Shown: positions 42,641 to 53,045 of the stretch, piece by piece
Numbering within the stretch: position 1 is the stretch's first letter
Layout of the letters: each line of letters begins with the position of its first letter
Source: Prorocentrum cordatum
Lineage: Eukaryota > Sar > Dinophyceae > Prorocentrales > Prorocentraceae
Direction: 5' to 3'
Assembly (NCBI GenBank): GCA_963575745.1
Contig: CAUYUJ010013836.1
Coordinates: 294,488-358,487, forward strand
DNA: 64,000 bases
Notes under the pieces: generated by a model
What the model saw: only the letters and a program-made list of their open reading frames with translations
Database searches by the model: none
Told to the model about the DNA's origin: nothing
Translations under genes and position numbers: made by a program

Positions 42641-44755
42641 CTAAAGTGCGCTGGCCCCCTTCCTGTCACCAATTACGGTTGTGAAGTCTACGGGATTTCG
42701 CCCTCTGAGCTGGTCAGTCTTAGGCGCAGTCTGGGGCGCGTTATGAAGCCGTCTGCGGGGGGGCGTTCCTTGAGGACCCTCCTGATTCTGGAAAATGACC
42801 CGACTTGGCTCACCCAGGTTGCCTGTGTGTGCAGATGGCATCGAGAGCTCTGGAGTGCGGCTAACAACCTTCACCCCGCGGCCCTCCCCATCCCCCATCT
42901 GAGAAGATGTTGGGAAAGTGTGTTTTCCAAACCTGTCAAGTCGTGGCGTTCGGTCTCGGGACCCCTCTCGGCGATTCGGCTCACGTTATCCCGCCTGGGT
43001 TGGAATATGCCCAGCTTTAACCGTCTCATCGATGATCTTGGAAATTGTCATGAGCTTTTGTTTACGTCCCCGTCCCTCCTCAGGTCACATTTGAGGTCGG
43101 CTGTGCTCAGGACTTTGGAGAGAGAGCTCGGCGCGAAGCACGGCTTCGGGCACCGCCTCTCCTTCGATGTTGTCTCGTCCTACCTCGCCTCTTCCAAGTA
43201 CACCCCTCTTCAGAAAGGCACCTTAAGAGCATGTGCGACTGGAGCCATATGGACTCGGTTATCTGCAAGAGCGAAGGGTTATCAGTTCCCCAGTGAATGT
43301 GAGTTGTGCGGCGCCGCCTCGGACTCTTTGTTTCACCGAATCTGGAGGTGCCCACATCTGGATTGCTTCCGTCGAGAGCTGGTCAAAGAACATTTGGTGG
43401 ACAATGTAGTTGACTATGTTAGTACCTCCTCCCACCTCTTCACGGTCATTCATGGAGCTTTCCCTCACCCGGGTGATTATCTTCCACCTCCTGTTCAAAT
43501 GGATGAAGATACGATGCGCATCATGTGGCTAACCGACCCTCCCCAGCCAGAAAATATAGGTGGTTCAGTTTTTGTAGACGGCTCGTGTATGCGTCGCGTG
43601 GTCAGAGAAACTTCCAGGGCTTCGTGGTCCGTGTTTGTTTATTCTCCGTCCAAGGAGCCGCTCTGTCAAGTTTCGGGGCCCGTCTGGGCCCACATGCCCC
43701 AGACTCCCCAGGCTGGCGAATTTTGTGGGTATTTAGCCGCTTTTCAAATTTGTAACCAAGAGTTTCATTTAATTTCCGACTGCGAGAATGTAGTTAAGTC
43801 ACATTCCCTGGATAGGCTCGCTCAATTAGCTGACAAGAGAATGTATGCTGGCCATATCCAGCAAGCCAGGTCCTCTGGCAGCTTTAATCTTTGTACTAGG
43901 ACTTCGCACGTCAAAGCCCACCAGTCCTTGACCGACGAGTCGGCTTCTGAGGAGCTGTTGTTTTGGAGACGTGGTAACGACCAGGCCGATTCGGCTGCCA
44001 AACACGCTCTCTCTAGACACAAGGTCGACGATGAAGGTGAAGAAACGCTTGCGAAGCATGTGGAGTATGCTCGAGCGTTCTGTATTCTTGCCATGCACCT
44101 TCTGCCCCATTTTTCGCCCTTGCGAGATTTTGGCAATGTCGAATACATCAAACCTGTTCCCCCCGACAAGAATTGTGTCGATCCTCACTGTTGGGTCCAC
44201 ATTGGCAGATTCTGGCGTTGCACGCATTGCCTCAAAGTGCATCGGTGTCAGTGGCCCCAGAGACCTCCTCCCAGTAGGTGCCCTGGTGAAAGGGAGCTCG
44301 TTTCTGAATTATCCCACAACAAACACCAGTGCCTTAGTTTCGCTTGCAGTGACGGGGCTGAACTTGTCATTTGCATTTCCTGTAAGTCCTACACGTCGCA
44401 CGGACGGATGAAAGGACTTAAATACTTGTGTGTTGGTCGTCCCACCAAAGCTGGTCTCAGGGCCTGGAGGTCGATTGCCAAGGGTAAGCATCCAAATCGG
44501 GCAGGCCTGTCCGTAGATTGCCCCCTCCGCTTCGGTGACCTCCCTCCTCCGCTCTCCTTGAGGCCTGCTCGAAAGCGCGCTAGCTCGTACTCGGACTCGG
44601 AAGAAGACGAGCGCAGGCGCGCTGTAGGTATTTCGTTGGCGGATACGGCCGAAGCCGCCACTCTCCACAGTGTGTCTCAGGCTCTGAGGGCGGAAGCTCC
44701 GATCCCTCCCGTCGTGCTCCCTCGCAGCCATCGTGCTTCGTCGGACTCGGATTAG
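42641..44755 (+). CDS. Family B LINE ORF2 C-terminal region: connection, zinc motif, RNase H, Cys-rich tail
   Basis: Open for 704 codons after a TAG at 42638-42640, with no start codon because the 5' part is missing. The first Met is at 42743. LPVTNYGCEVYGISPSEL is the block that follows the RT thumb in RNase H-bearing LINEs. A zinc-binding-like motif, CELCGAASDSLFHRIWRCPH, lies at about 43298-43360. The RNase H domain (about 43551-44020) keeps all four acidic positions: SVFVDGS, QAGEF, LISDCEN and RGNDQAD. RNase H removes element RNA after first-strand synthesis. A second Cys/His-rich region follows (CWVHIGRFWRCTHCLKVHRC, then VICISCKSYTSHGRMKG). The C-terminus is Ser/Asp-rich. RT catalytic motifs are absent, so the copy cannot be autonomous. 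Confidence 0.85.
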   Translation, partial: LKCAGPLPVTNYGCEVYGISPSELVSLRRSLGRVMKPSAGGRSLRTLLILENDPTWLTQVACVCRWHRELWSAANNLHPAALPIPHLRRCWESVFSKPVKSWRSVSGPLSAIRLTLSRLGWNMPSFNRLIDDLGNCHELLFTSPSLLRSHLRSAVLRTLERELGAKHGFGHRLSFDVVSSYLASSKYTPLQKGTLRACATGAIWTRLSARAKGYQFPSECELCGAASDSLFHRIWRCPHLDCFRRELVKEHLVDNVVDYVSTSSHLFTVIHGAFPHPGDYLPPPVQMDEDTMRIMWLTDPPQPENIGGSVFVDGSCMRRVVRETSRASWSVFVYSPSKEPLCQVSGPVWAHMPQTPQAGEFCGYLAAFQICNQEFHLISDCENVVKSHSLDRLAQLADKRMYAGHIQQARSSGSFNLCTRTSHVKAHQSLTDESASEELLFWRRGNDQADSAAKHALSRHKVDDEGEETLAKHVEYARAFCILAMHLLPHFSPLRDFGNVEYIKPVPPDKNCVDPHCWVHIGRFWRCTHCLKVHRCQWPQRPPPSRCPGERELVSELSHNKHQCLSFACSDGAELVICISCKSYTSHGRMKGLKYLCVGRPTKAGLRAWRSIAKGKHPNRAGLSVDCPLRFGDLPPPLSLRPARKRASSYSDSEEDERRRAVGISLADTAEAATLHSVSQALRAEAPIPPVVLPRSHRASSDSD

Positions 44756-44797
44756 ACTGCAGTTTGCTTCCCAGCCATCGGAGTCCCCGTCTGCCCT

Positions 44798-44888
44798 AAT
44801 TAGGGGATCAGCCCTTAACGCTCGTGCAGCTGCGGGGCTGCGCGAGCGCTCTCTTTCCTGCCGCCTGAATTAGGGGATCAGCCCTTAA
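44798..44888 (+). promoter_or_regulatory. 3' UTR stem-loop between 21-bp direct repeats
   Basis: AATTAGGGGATCAGCCCTTA-type repeats lie at 44798-44818 and 44868-44888. Between them, CGCTCGTGCAGC (44819-44830) pairs with GCTGCGCGAGCG (44837-44848), with one G-U position. Such 3' structures are used by some LINE RTs to recognise their own RNA; that role here is inference. Confidence 0.5.
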
Positions 44889-45124
44889 TCTCTCCTCGCG
44901 GTTCCTCACCGTGTTCAGCTGGTGAGGGGCCGCTCGAGGCGTGCCTTGAGGGTGCGGGGGGGGTGTAGCACATCCCCCGTCTGCCGCCCCCTGGCTTTCC
45001 CTGCTGCCTGCAACGCCTGGTGTCAGGGGGGTGGCGTGGAGGCTTCAACGCATCCCTCTCGCCTCCCCAGCCTTGCCAAGGGTACGCCCCACCAGTGGCA
45101 AGAAGCATTCAGGGGTTGAAATGG

Positions 45125-45215
<91 letters not shown>
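45125..45215 (+). repeat. Poly(A) tail of family B LINE
   Basis: Ninety-one consecutive A residues with no interruption. Confidence 0.97.
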
Positions 45216-45217
<2 letters not shown>

Positions 45218-46241
45218 CCCCCTGGGCATGGTCAGCAACGAAGCGATTCCTCAGCTAAAGATGTCGGGTGGCCCTGCGCTGCCGGCATGGCTTGCACACG
45301 CTGCTGCTGCTGCTGTCCTCTCCTCGGTTTCGACCACATTCGCAGATTTCCCGATCTGCCCCCACATGATGCGCATGCAAGCTCAACGATGGCAGATGGG
45401 GATTGACGACGAGCGCTTCGATGATGTTCCCCTTGAGGCTGTGGATCGTATTCGATTTTATCCTAGGTTCTGGGCCGCCCCTGCTCTCGTTGAACATCTC
45501 GATGGGGTTCTCAACCGGGCCAGCGATGAGTGGATCCTTACTGCGCGTGACGCAATTCGAGAGGAGCTAGGATGCGAAGGTCGACGCCCTCGTCCCCAGC
45601 GTGCTGCTGCCGCCGCTCTCACTCTTCGACTTGTGGAAGGAGGATCGTTGGGGTGTGCTATACGTCGTTTTCTTTCTTCTGTGCTTACTGGTTATGTACC
45701 CTTCTTTGATCTTATCCAGTGGGATGCTCTTCGGCAGCTGCTGCAACTTCTCCCTCAGAGTTGGGCGCTAGCGGCGGTTCGTGCTTGGAACAACGGCTGG
45801 CTAACATCGTCCAGAATTCTTCACCCTGGAGGGCTACTCAAATGTCGGTTCGGCTGCAGGTGCCCTGACATATTCTCACACTTTTTTGTTTTCCCTCGTC
45901 TTCTCCGTGATGTGGGCACTGGTCTTAAACGCGCTCTTTCTTCATGCCTCGCGACCCGTCTAGGACCGGTCCAGCCGAAAGTGGAGCACTTCGAAGCATT
46001 GTATGCATTTAACCTTGCCCTTGAACGCGGCGGGCTCTATCTGGAAGGACAGTTGCGTTCCATGGAGGCGGCTGCGATTCGCTCTCTCCGATTGGCCAAG
46101 CCTGCTGCCCTGAAGGGCTGGAAGCCCCCAGAAGCGATTGTAGTGACATGTCTGCGGCGTACCGTGTCATCTTCGACCTCGATTTACCCGAGCAATTCCA
46201 GCTCTGATTCTTCCGATGATAGCAAAATGACACAGAGTTGA
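45216..46241 (+). pseudogene. Family A LINE RT C-terminal piece (right part of interrupted copy)
   Basis: Directly after the poly(A) the frame reads PQLKMSGGPALPAWLAHAAA, matching the TWGGPRVRSLYITAAAAAMR block of the main LINE. FYPRFWAAPALVEHL and a C-terminal Cys/His motif, LLKCRFGCRCPDIFSHFFVF, follow. It ends in a Ser/Asp-rich tail at TGA 46239-46241. The frame stays open for 337 codons. About 60-70 residues expected between this piece and the left piece (42440-42640) are missing. Confidence 0.8.
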
Positions 46242-46577
46242 TCCACCATGTCGGATTGCACAAAGATCGGTACCGTCGGCCCCGAGAAGATTGATTCCAT
46301 GTTCGACTGGTTCATCTCTGCCCGTGAGTACAGGTCGTTTACGCGGGGAAGAGCTTGCGCCGTTCGACACTCCTTTGCATGTCTCTCATCGTGCGTCCTC
46401 CCCTCGTCCTCGTTCCGCTCTGAACGCTGCCTGGGCTGCTTCTTGCTCTCTGAACTAGCGGCTCCGCTCGACGGTATGATGCCGCACATGATGGCGGACC
46501 TCAAGGTGGGACCGCTGCCGCCGCAACCGCTCCTTCGCGGGCCCTAGATGTGGGATCAGGACTCAGCCTTTGCGCTC

Positions 46578-46615
46578 GTCTCCTCCTTCTCCTCCTCCTC
46601 CTCCTCCTCTTCCTC
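46578..46615. repeat. (CCT)n microsatellite
   Basis: About twelve CCT units. 46242-46577 before it holds nothing I can name. Confidence 0.9.
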
Positions 46616-46640
46616 CTATTCCCTAGCATAGGGAAGGAGG

Positions 46641-46808
46641 TTCGAGTTGAGGATCGACTACAGAAATTGATTTACCCCCAATTTGATCTTCTCGTCGGCT
46701 CTACCAAACAATACGTATAATGTTCGTAGATTTTCCGTTTTTCTCGTAGAGTCGATTGAACAATCAAATTCGGGATGAATCAATTCTGTAGTCGATCCTT
46801 TACTCGAA
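46641..46808. mobile_element. MITE-like inverted-repeat element, copy 2
   Basis: The left end, TTCGAGTtgaGGATCGACTA, continues CAGAAATTGATT. The right end, AATCAATTCTGTAGTCGATC followed by CtttACTCGAA, is its near-perfect reverse complement, giving arms of about 34 bp. The ends match the element at 7071-7236, but the cores differ. There is no coding capacity. Confidence 0.75.
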
Positions 46809-47725
46809 AGGTTGAAGGTGCGCTCCTGGCGAGGCAGCGCTGCAAATACTAACATCGGGAGGGCGTTGGCCAGACCCCCGGGCCGAGCTTCGTCGCCCCC
46901 GGGCCGTCGGAGTCGGCGCTATGGGAGTTTGCCGCTCTCCGTCGGGCTTGCGGGCCTCGGAGGGGCTGGACACCCTGGCGTTCCCCGGCTCCGCCCCCGC
47001 CGCATGTGTTAGGTCTTGGATGTTCTGGATGTCGGCGTCGCCCAAACATACTAATGCTATGTGTGCGTCGCCCCCGCAAGGGCGACGCGCGCGCCAAGAA
47101 ATCCGATAGTGTCAGCTCCGTGGCTGGCGCTTCTAGCCATGCCGCTAGGGAAGCGATATATTACGACATGGGCGTGCTATATGGTCGGGTCGGACGTCTG
47201 CCTCCAAGGAAGACGCACAGTGTAAGTCTGTCCTTCTGCGTCCCATGGATGCCTTGATGCCCTGACGTCGAGTGTGTACTTCCCCGCGCGCATGTGCTTC
47301 GGACCCCACGCGCCGCGGGTGGCCCCTTGGGGTGCCGGTCGGGTCGAAAAGATCGAGAGGGTCTGCTCTGGAGGAGCCGCGCCTCCTTGTTCTCAGGAGC
47401 GAAAAATAGTGCACGTACATGAATCCACGTTGGTTTCGGGAGTACGCATTGCCTGAACGTTTGTATCGCGCGGCTGGTCTCGCGGACTGGAGGGCCATCT
47501 TCATGTGCGTGGTTGGGCGCGTACGTCCTTTGTGGGCTCTATTTTATCCCATCCCCTGTCCGTTCCCTCTCCTTGCTCTCCTGCCATTCCAACTGGCCAC
47601 CTTGTGTCCTTCTCTTCCTTCTCCCTTCCTCCTGCTCCTGACGTATCGGCCCCGTCCCCAGTGATAGTTTTTCCCTCCGGATCCAGGCCCCGAAGGCTGA
47701 GGCGAGTGAAAAATGTCTCGCCCGA
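46809..47725. other. No gene recognised
   Basis: Unique sequence with several short open frames on both strands. No motif, signal peptide or splice-linked structure could be supported. Confidence 0.4.
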
Positions 47726-47728
47726 AAT

Positions 47729-48185
47729 CTGAGGAGGAGGAGGAAAGAGGAGGAGGAGGAGGAGGAGGAGGAGGAGGAGCAGGAGGAGGAGGAGGAGCAG
47801 GAGGAGGAGGAGGAGAAAGGGGAGGGGGAGGAGGAGGAGGAGGAGGAGGAGGAGGAGGAGGAGGAGGAGGAAGGAGGAGAAGAACAGAAGGAGGAGGAGG
47901 AGGAAGAGGAGAAGGAGGAGGAGGAGGAGGAGGTTGCAGGAGGCGGAGGGGGAGGGGGGGAAGAGGAGGAGGAGGAGGTGCAGGAGGTGGAGGAGGAGGA
48001 AGAGGAGGAAGATGAGGAGTAGGAAGAGGAGGAGGAGGGGAAGGGATGAGGAGGAGGCGGAGGAGGAGGAGGAGGACGAGAAGGAGTTGGAGGAGGAGGA
48101 GGAGGAGGAGAAGGAGGAGGAGGAGGAGAAACAGGAGGAGGATAAGGAGGGAGGAGGAAGAGGAGGAGGAGGAGGAGGAGGACCA
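47729..48185. repeat. (GAG)n microsatellite array
   Basis: About 455 bp of GAG/GGA triplets with GCA and AAG interruptions, open in all frames on both strands. Confidence 0.95.
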
Positions 48186-48487
48186 GTGGAGACCCAAGAC
48201 TCAACAACGATGTTGGAATATGCCCTTCCTCCAAGCTCGTTCTTCATAGGGTGCAGACAAGGATGTATTACCAATGAGGGAAGGGCCCCGCTGGTAGGCC
48301 ACCGTTTGAAGATCTTAGAGCGTGCCAAAACACCATTCCTGGGACTTCAACAACACCGCGAATCAACGTAATTATTTCGCCTTGGCAGTCCTAAACCGCT
48401 CCGAAACGTTATTATTGGAACGTTCGCCATGGGAATCCGCGAAACTTTTGTGTTTTTTTTTCGAATGTGCGCGGCGCGAGGGCGAGA

Positions 48488-48870
48488 GCCACATTTTGAA
48501 AAGGAACCGCCGTCAATCAGTGAAGCTCCTGCAAATTTTGAAGACTCACGTGCGCGGCGCTAAGTCGAGAACCATATTTTGAAAACGACCCGCCCTCAAT
48601 CCGTGAAGGTTGCACAGTTTTTGAAACGAATGTGCGCGGCGCTGAGGCGATAACCGCATTTTGAAACGTTCCGCCCTCAGTCTGTGAAGTGCTTGCAACT
48701 CCCAATAATGATTCGCGCGGCGCTAAGGCGATAGCCACATTTTGAAAACGGCCCTCCCTCAATCCGAGACGCTCGTGCAATTTTTCAGACTCATGTGCGC
48801 GGCGCTGCGGCGAGAGCCACATTTTGAAAACGACCCGCCCTGCATCTGTGACGCGGATGCCATTTTGTAA
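48488..48870 (+). repeat. ~80-bp tandem repeat, five units
   Basis: Each unit has GAGAGCCACATTTTGAAAA, CCGCCCTCAATCCGTGAAG, a TGCAA / TTTT stretch and GTGCGCGGCGCTAAGGC. Units start near 48488, 48564, 48645, 48729 and 48811. Confidence 0.85.
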
Positions 48871-48994
48871 GCTTCAGGTTCATCAAGTGATAGAAGCGGT
48901 GGAAATTTCAGGCGAAGCGCCCGGTCCGCCCTTTCGACCAGCCTTGGGGTGCGACCGGGAGGAGTTATTTATCAGGAGCAGGGGTGGTAGTGAA

Positions 48995-49124
48995 GGAGGA
49001 GGAGGAAGAGGAGGAGGAGGAGCAGGAGCAGGAGGAGGAGGAGGAGGAGGAGGAGGAGGAGGAGGAGGAGGAGAGGAGGAGGAGGAGGAGGAGGAGGAGG
49101 AGGAGGAGGAGGAGGAGGAGGAGG

Positions 49125-49195
<71 letters not shown>
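48995..49195. repeat. (GAG)n then (CAG)n microsatellites
   Basis: GAG triplets to about 49124, then about 23 CAG/AGC units. One + frame reads the CAG tract as poly-Ala and continues into a Pro/Ala/Gly-rich stretch to about 49400 (DGGAASRRDPPGGPPLEASP). That could be coding but cannot be separated from composition. Confidence 0.9.
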
Positions 49196-49395
49196 CGGAG
49201 GTGCCGCGTCGCGCCGGGATCCCCCAGGAGGCCCGCCTCTCGAGGCCAGCCCCGGCGCCCCGCCAGGAGCCTGGGACCCGCCGGCCGTGCACGGGGCCCT
49301 GGAGCTGCCACCGCTCGCGCCCGAGGCGCCCCTCCAGGTGGCTCCACGAGTGCTGGAGGGAGGGCAAGCTGGATCGCTCGCGCCATGTCTGACCT

Positions 49396-49545
49396 CCTCT
49401 TCCTCCTTCTCCTCCTCCTCCTCTCCTCCTCCTCGTCCTTCTTCCTCTCCTCCTCCTCCTCCTCCTCCTCCTCCTCCTCCTCCTCCTCCTCCTCCTCCTC
49501 CTCCCCCTCCCCCTTCCCCTCCCTCGCCTCCCCCTCCTCTTCTTC
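49396..49545. repeat. (CTC)n microsatellite
   Basis: Pure CTC run at 49447-49503 with mixed flanks. Confidence 0.95.
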
Positions 49546-49884
49546 GCACCCGCTTCCTCCTCCCCTCCGCCTCGGCACGAGTTCTCCTCCCTCAGTCCCG
49601 CTCCCCCCTGCTGGAGGCCCTGCGCCTTCGAGAGGGCCTTCCCCTCCGAGGGCTACACCTAGTCGCCTCGACGCGACGCTTGCCGCCTCGACCTGGTCGC
49701 CTTGCCACCCATCCCCTCCCATTGCGCTGATTTTTCTTTGTCCGCCGACGCAACATCACGGCGGACTTCGACCCCCCAAGAGGACCCCCTCGTGTCATGC
49801 GCAATCATTCGAGGGGAAGAGAGGGGAAGGGGACGGTAGGGAAAAGGCGAACGAGAGAGGCGAAGGGGCGAGCCAAGATTAGAG

Positions 49885-50028
49885 TGAGGGGGCTGAACCG
49901 AACGGTCATTCACTGTCCCTGGATGCGTGGCTGAAGCGGAATTCCGCGATGCGGATTCTAGTTGTTATTATTATTTGTTGTTGTGGTTGTGGTTGTGGTT
50001 GTGGTTGTGGTTGTGGTTGTGGTTGTGG

Positions 50029-50072
<44 letters not shown>

Positions 50073-50290
50073 ATTGCTGCTGCTGCTGCTGCTGCTTTTG
50101 TTGTTGTTCTCTCATTTCTGAAGAATAATTATTGTTGATCCCCCCCGTCCTGTGCACATTGTTTTTTTCGATTGAAGTGCCCTTCGGGGCTCGCACCCTA
50201 TCTTTTATCAGGGAAAGTCTTGAGGGTCAAACTGCGTTGTTGGCCCCCGGTTTACAACAACAACAACAATGGCTACCGTCTGATACTTCC
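49885..50290 (+). repeat. TTG-core composite repeat with alternative left arm
   Basis: The left arm A' (49885-49970; GAGGGGGCTGAACCGAACGG, then GGAATTCCGCGATGCGGATT) differs from arm A and matches 55311-55387. A (GGTTGT)n / TTG core fills about 49975-50108. Arm B follows (50109-50290), matching 2013-2185 (GAATAATTATTGTTGATCCC, ending in a TTTACAACAACAACAA block). Confidence 0.8.
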
Positions 50291-51027
50291 TCACAATTTA
50301 TTGAAGAATCGCGCTCTCGCTTGGGACTTCCCTGCAATTTACCACCGCATCGCGGCTCCCGCTTGATAACTCTTGAAAAATTATTGAAGAATCGCACTCT
50401 CGCTTGTTCAGTTTTTCGCATTCCGCCCACTCCTCCCCAGGCCACCCCATCCCACCCCAGCAATCTCCACCCCTTTCCGCTCGTATTCCGCATTTCTCCC
50501 AAGTTATTCCCAGTCCCTCCTCCAGATTCCTCTGTGCGCCCCCCGCTCCTCCGCACTCCTCCTGGTTCCTTTTCTCCACTCCTTGCCGCTCCCCCTCCTG
50601 AGACCCTGCTCTTGTCCACTCCATCCCATACCGCGCCACATCCCCGCGCTCCTCTCGACACGGTTGCAGTTCTCACTATCCTTCCGCTCCACTCTCCCAA
50701 CATCCCGCTTCTCAGGGTTCCATGACATTTGTTTCTGACACCAGTTCGCAGCTGTACGTCCCCCCGTGGGGGTATCCACGATATGTTCTTTCAGTGGGGT
50801 GGTACGTGGCGCTGTTTATGGCGCGACCCATGGCGAAACTTATTGTTAACCTGTGTTGGAGTGGCTGGCGCAAGCCGTTGCGCAAGCTGAATCGCCACTC
50901 GCAGCGCGATCATCGTCCTCCCTCCTTTTTGCCCCTCCCTTCCCTTCCTCCGATCCCTTCGTCCTCACTATCCCCCATTATCTGTTACCCTTCGTTTTCA
51001 AGGGCGTCGCCAACCGCACGTGGCAGG
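50291..51027. other. Spacer; degenerate GCGCTCTCGC repeats, no gene
   Basis: The first 120 bp hold the AATTTATTGAAGAATCGCGC motif seen after other arm B copies. The rest is C/T-rich unique sequence. Confidence 0.4.
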
Positions 51028-51225
51028 GGATGAATATACCCCCCCAAAGGGGGTACGATCGAAGACGAAGAGGGCGGGTATCCAGGGTTCTGAATATGCA
51101 TATTGGATGACACGCGAGCAGATAAGAACGAGCAGTCTTAAACTTATTGTTGTTGTCGTTGTGAAGGTTGTTGTTGTTTTTGGTTGTTGTGTTTGTTGTT
51201 TGTTGTTTGTTGTTGTCGTCGTCCC
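51028..51225 (+). repeat. TTG-core composite repeat, arm A plus core
   Basis: Arm A (TACGATCGAAGACGAAGAGG, then GAGCAGATAAGAACGAGCAG) and a TTG/TTTG core. The right side is not arm B but the 11-bp minisatellite, joined through TTGTTGTTGTCGTCGTCCCA exactly as at about 55410-55435. Confidence 0.8.
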
Positions 51226-51550
51226 ACCCGCGCCCCGCCCCGCGACCCACCCGCGACCGACCCCGCGACCCACCCCGAGACCCACCCGCGACCCACCCCG
51301 CGACCCACCCACGACCCACCCGCGACCCACCCGCGACCCACCCGGCGACCCGCCCGCGACCCACCCCGAGACCCCCCCGACGACCCCCCCGGCGACCCAC
51401 CCGCGACCAACCGACCCACCCGCGACCCACCCGCGACCCACCCCGGCGACACACCCGCGACCGACTGGCGAGCCACCCGCGACCCACCCGCGACCCACCC
51501 CGCGACCCACCCCGCGACCCACCCGCGACCCACCCGCGACCCACCCGTTC
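51226..51550. repeat. 11-bp (ACCCGCGACCC)n minisatellite, array 1
   Basis: About 28 units of 11 bp with some 12-bp variants. Because 11 is not a multiple of 3, every frame is open and reads as the same kind of Thr/Arg/Pro/Asp repeat. These long open frames are not evidence of genes. Confidence 0.95.
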
Positions 51551-52495
51551 CTCCGCCTCTCCACCCTCCTTCGACTCGCTGCGCGGTCCTGGAAAACCGG
51601 TGCCAGGGCTTGTGGGCCCCCCCCGCGCTTCGGGAGGGCCTGACCCCCGGGGGGCGGACGCCATCGATCCACCCCGCACCGATCTCGGGACGGGCCTGCC
51701 CTGGGCCCTGGAGCCGCATACGCGCCCTGCGGGCTGGGCCCGGGGGGCGTGCCCCCAGGTCCTGGGGCCCCGCACGGGCCAGGCTGGGCTCGGCTGGCGA
51801 TTTGCTGGGTCCAGCGCCTTCCCTGGCTCGGCAGGGTGAGGGCGTCCCCCTCCCCCACAGGTTCCAGGCCTCGGAAAAAATAGCGAACGCTCGTGCCACA
51901 TTTATCGGTCAACGCCTCCGCCCCCCCCCATGGTCAGAGTGGGCGGTGGGTCTGATGAGTTGCACCTCGACCGCAGTCTCCCTCCGCGCGTACCAACTTG
52001 TTGAATTATCGGGAAGAGGGGATTGTTCATTTAATTCAGAGAGAATACAAGGACCCCTAACCCTAATAATGCAATGAAGACGTTGCCTCACTGAGGTCCC
52101 CGTCTTTGCATTATGGATGATATATCTGGGCAGTTTGGTTCGATACATCTGCAGGAGAGAGCCTCTATCCCTTCTGATTTTGGTCCTCCTAACTTAGGTT
52201 CCCCCCAAAAAGGATAAGGGGTCCCTTTTGGGTCAATCATGATTGTTTCCCTCCACCGTCGCTCCTCTCCTGCCGAGACCCTCCTTTTTTGGGCCGCCTG
52301 CCGGCGACGCCGCGGACATCGCCGAGCGGCCGGTGCACACGTTCCGCCACGACCTCTTCGTGCACGAGGACCGCCTGCAGCCGTCGGCTTTTGCGCGGGG
52401 CGCCAAGGCCAATCGCTTGGGTGGAGTCTTTCCCCAATCAGAGCTTGCCTCTGTAGGGGTCCTAGCGGATATAAAGCTGAGGTGAGGTGGGCGGC
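51551..52495. other. No gene recognised
   Basis: GC-rich unique sequence (51551-51850), then AT-richer unique sequence. Open frames are unsupported by motifs. Confidence 0.4.
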
Positions 52496-52690
52496 CGATT
52501 TCGGTGGCCTGGGCCGGGTGCCCGGGTGCCCGGGGGTTCCCGGGGGTGCCCGGGTGCCCAGGTGTGTGGCCGATTTCGGTGGCCGGGGCCGGGTGCCCGG
52601 GTGCTGCCCAGGGGTGCCCGGGGGTGCCCGGGTGCCCAGGGGTGCCCGGGTGCCCGGGGTGCCCAGAAGTGCCCGGGGGTGCCTAGCCCG
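52496..52690. repeat. (GGTGCCCGG)n minisatellite
   Basis: Two near-identical subarrays, each introduced by GGCCGATTTCGGTGGCC (about 52491 and 52567), followed by GGTGCCCGGG units. Confidence 0.9.
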
Positions 52691-52770
52691 ATAGCCCTAT
52701 AACCCTATAGCCCAATAGCCCAATCGCCATATATCCCTATAGCACTATAACCCTGTAGCCCTATAGCCGT
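52688..52770. repeat. CCCTATAGC minisatellite, array 1
   Basis: Nine- to ten-bp units CCCTATAGC/CCCAATAGC. The larger array is at 54290-54605. Confidence 0.85.
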
Positions 52771-52839
52771 ACCTATACGACCACCCTTCGGGTGATAAGG
52801 AGGTTCGGCGGGGGGGAACCAACGTCTCACTCGACCGGT

Positions 52840-53045
52840 CTCATTATCGATCTCAGTATCGATCTCACTATCGGTCTCGCTCCATCGATCTCACTCGATC
52901 GATCTCACAATCGATCTCACTCGATCTATCTCATTCGATCGATCTCACAATTGATCTCACAATCGATCTCACAATCGATCACACAATCGATCTCACATTC
53001 GGTCTCAATATCGATCTCACTATCGCTCTCACAATCGCTCTCACA
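52840..53045. repeat. 12-bp (AATCGATCTCAC)n minisatellite
   Basis: About sixteen degenerate units, grading into the ATC array. Confidence 0.9.

Larger units (their letters stand above)
42641..45215 (+). mobile_element. Family B LINE, 5'-truncated, with poly(A) tail
   Basis: Consists of coding sequence (42641-44755), a 3' UTR (44756-45124) with two 21-bp direct repeats around a strong stem-loop, and 91 uninterrupted A residues (45125-45215). It sits inside a family A copy. No clear target-site duplication is visible. The long pure A tail and the intact 704-codon frame point to a recent insertion. Confidence 0.85.

Noticed and set aside
45023-45238. Poly-Phe and poly-Lys frames across the A tract
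   Set aside because: Direct translation of the LINE poly(A) tail.
51144-51901. Minus-strand frames rich in 'GWVAGGSRVGR' and plus-strand 'RDPPATHPRPT' proteins at 51.2 and 55.4-56.3 kb
   Set aside because: They are translations of the 11-bp minisatellite and appear in all frames on both strands.
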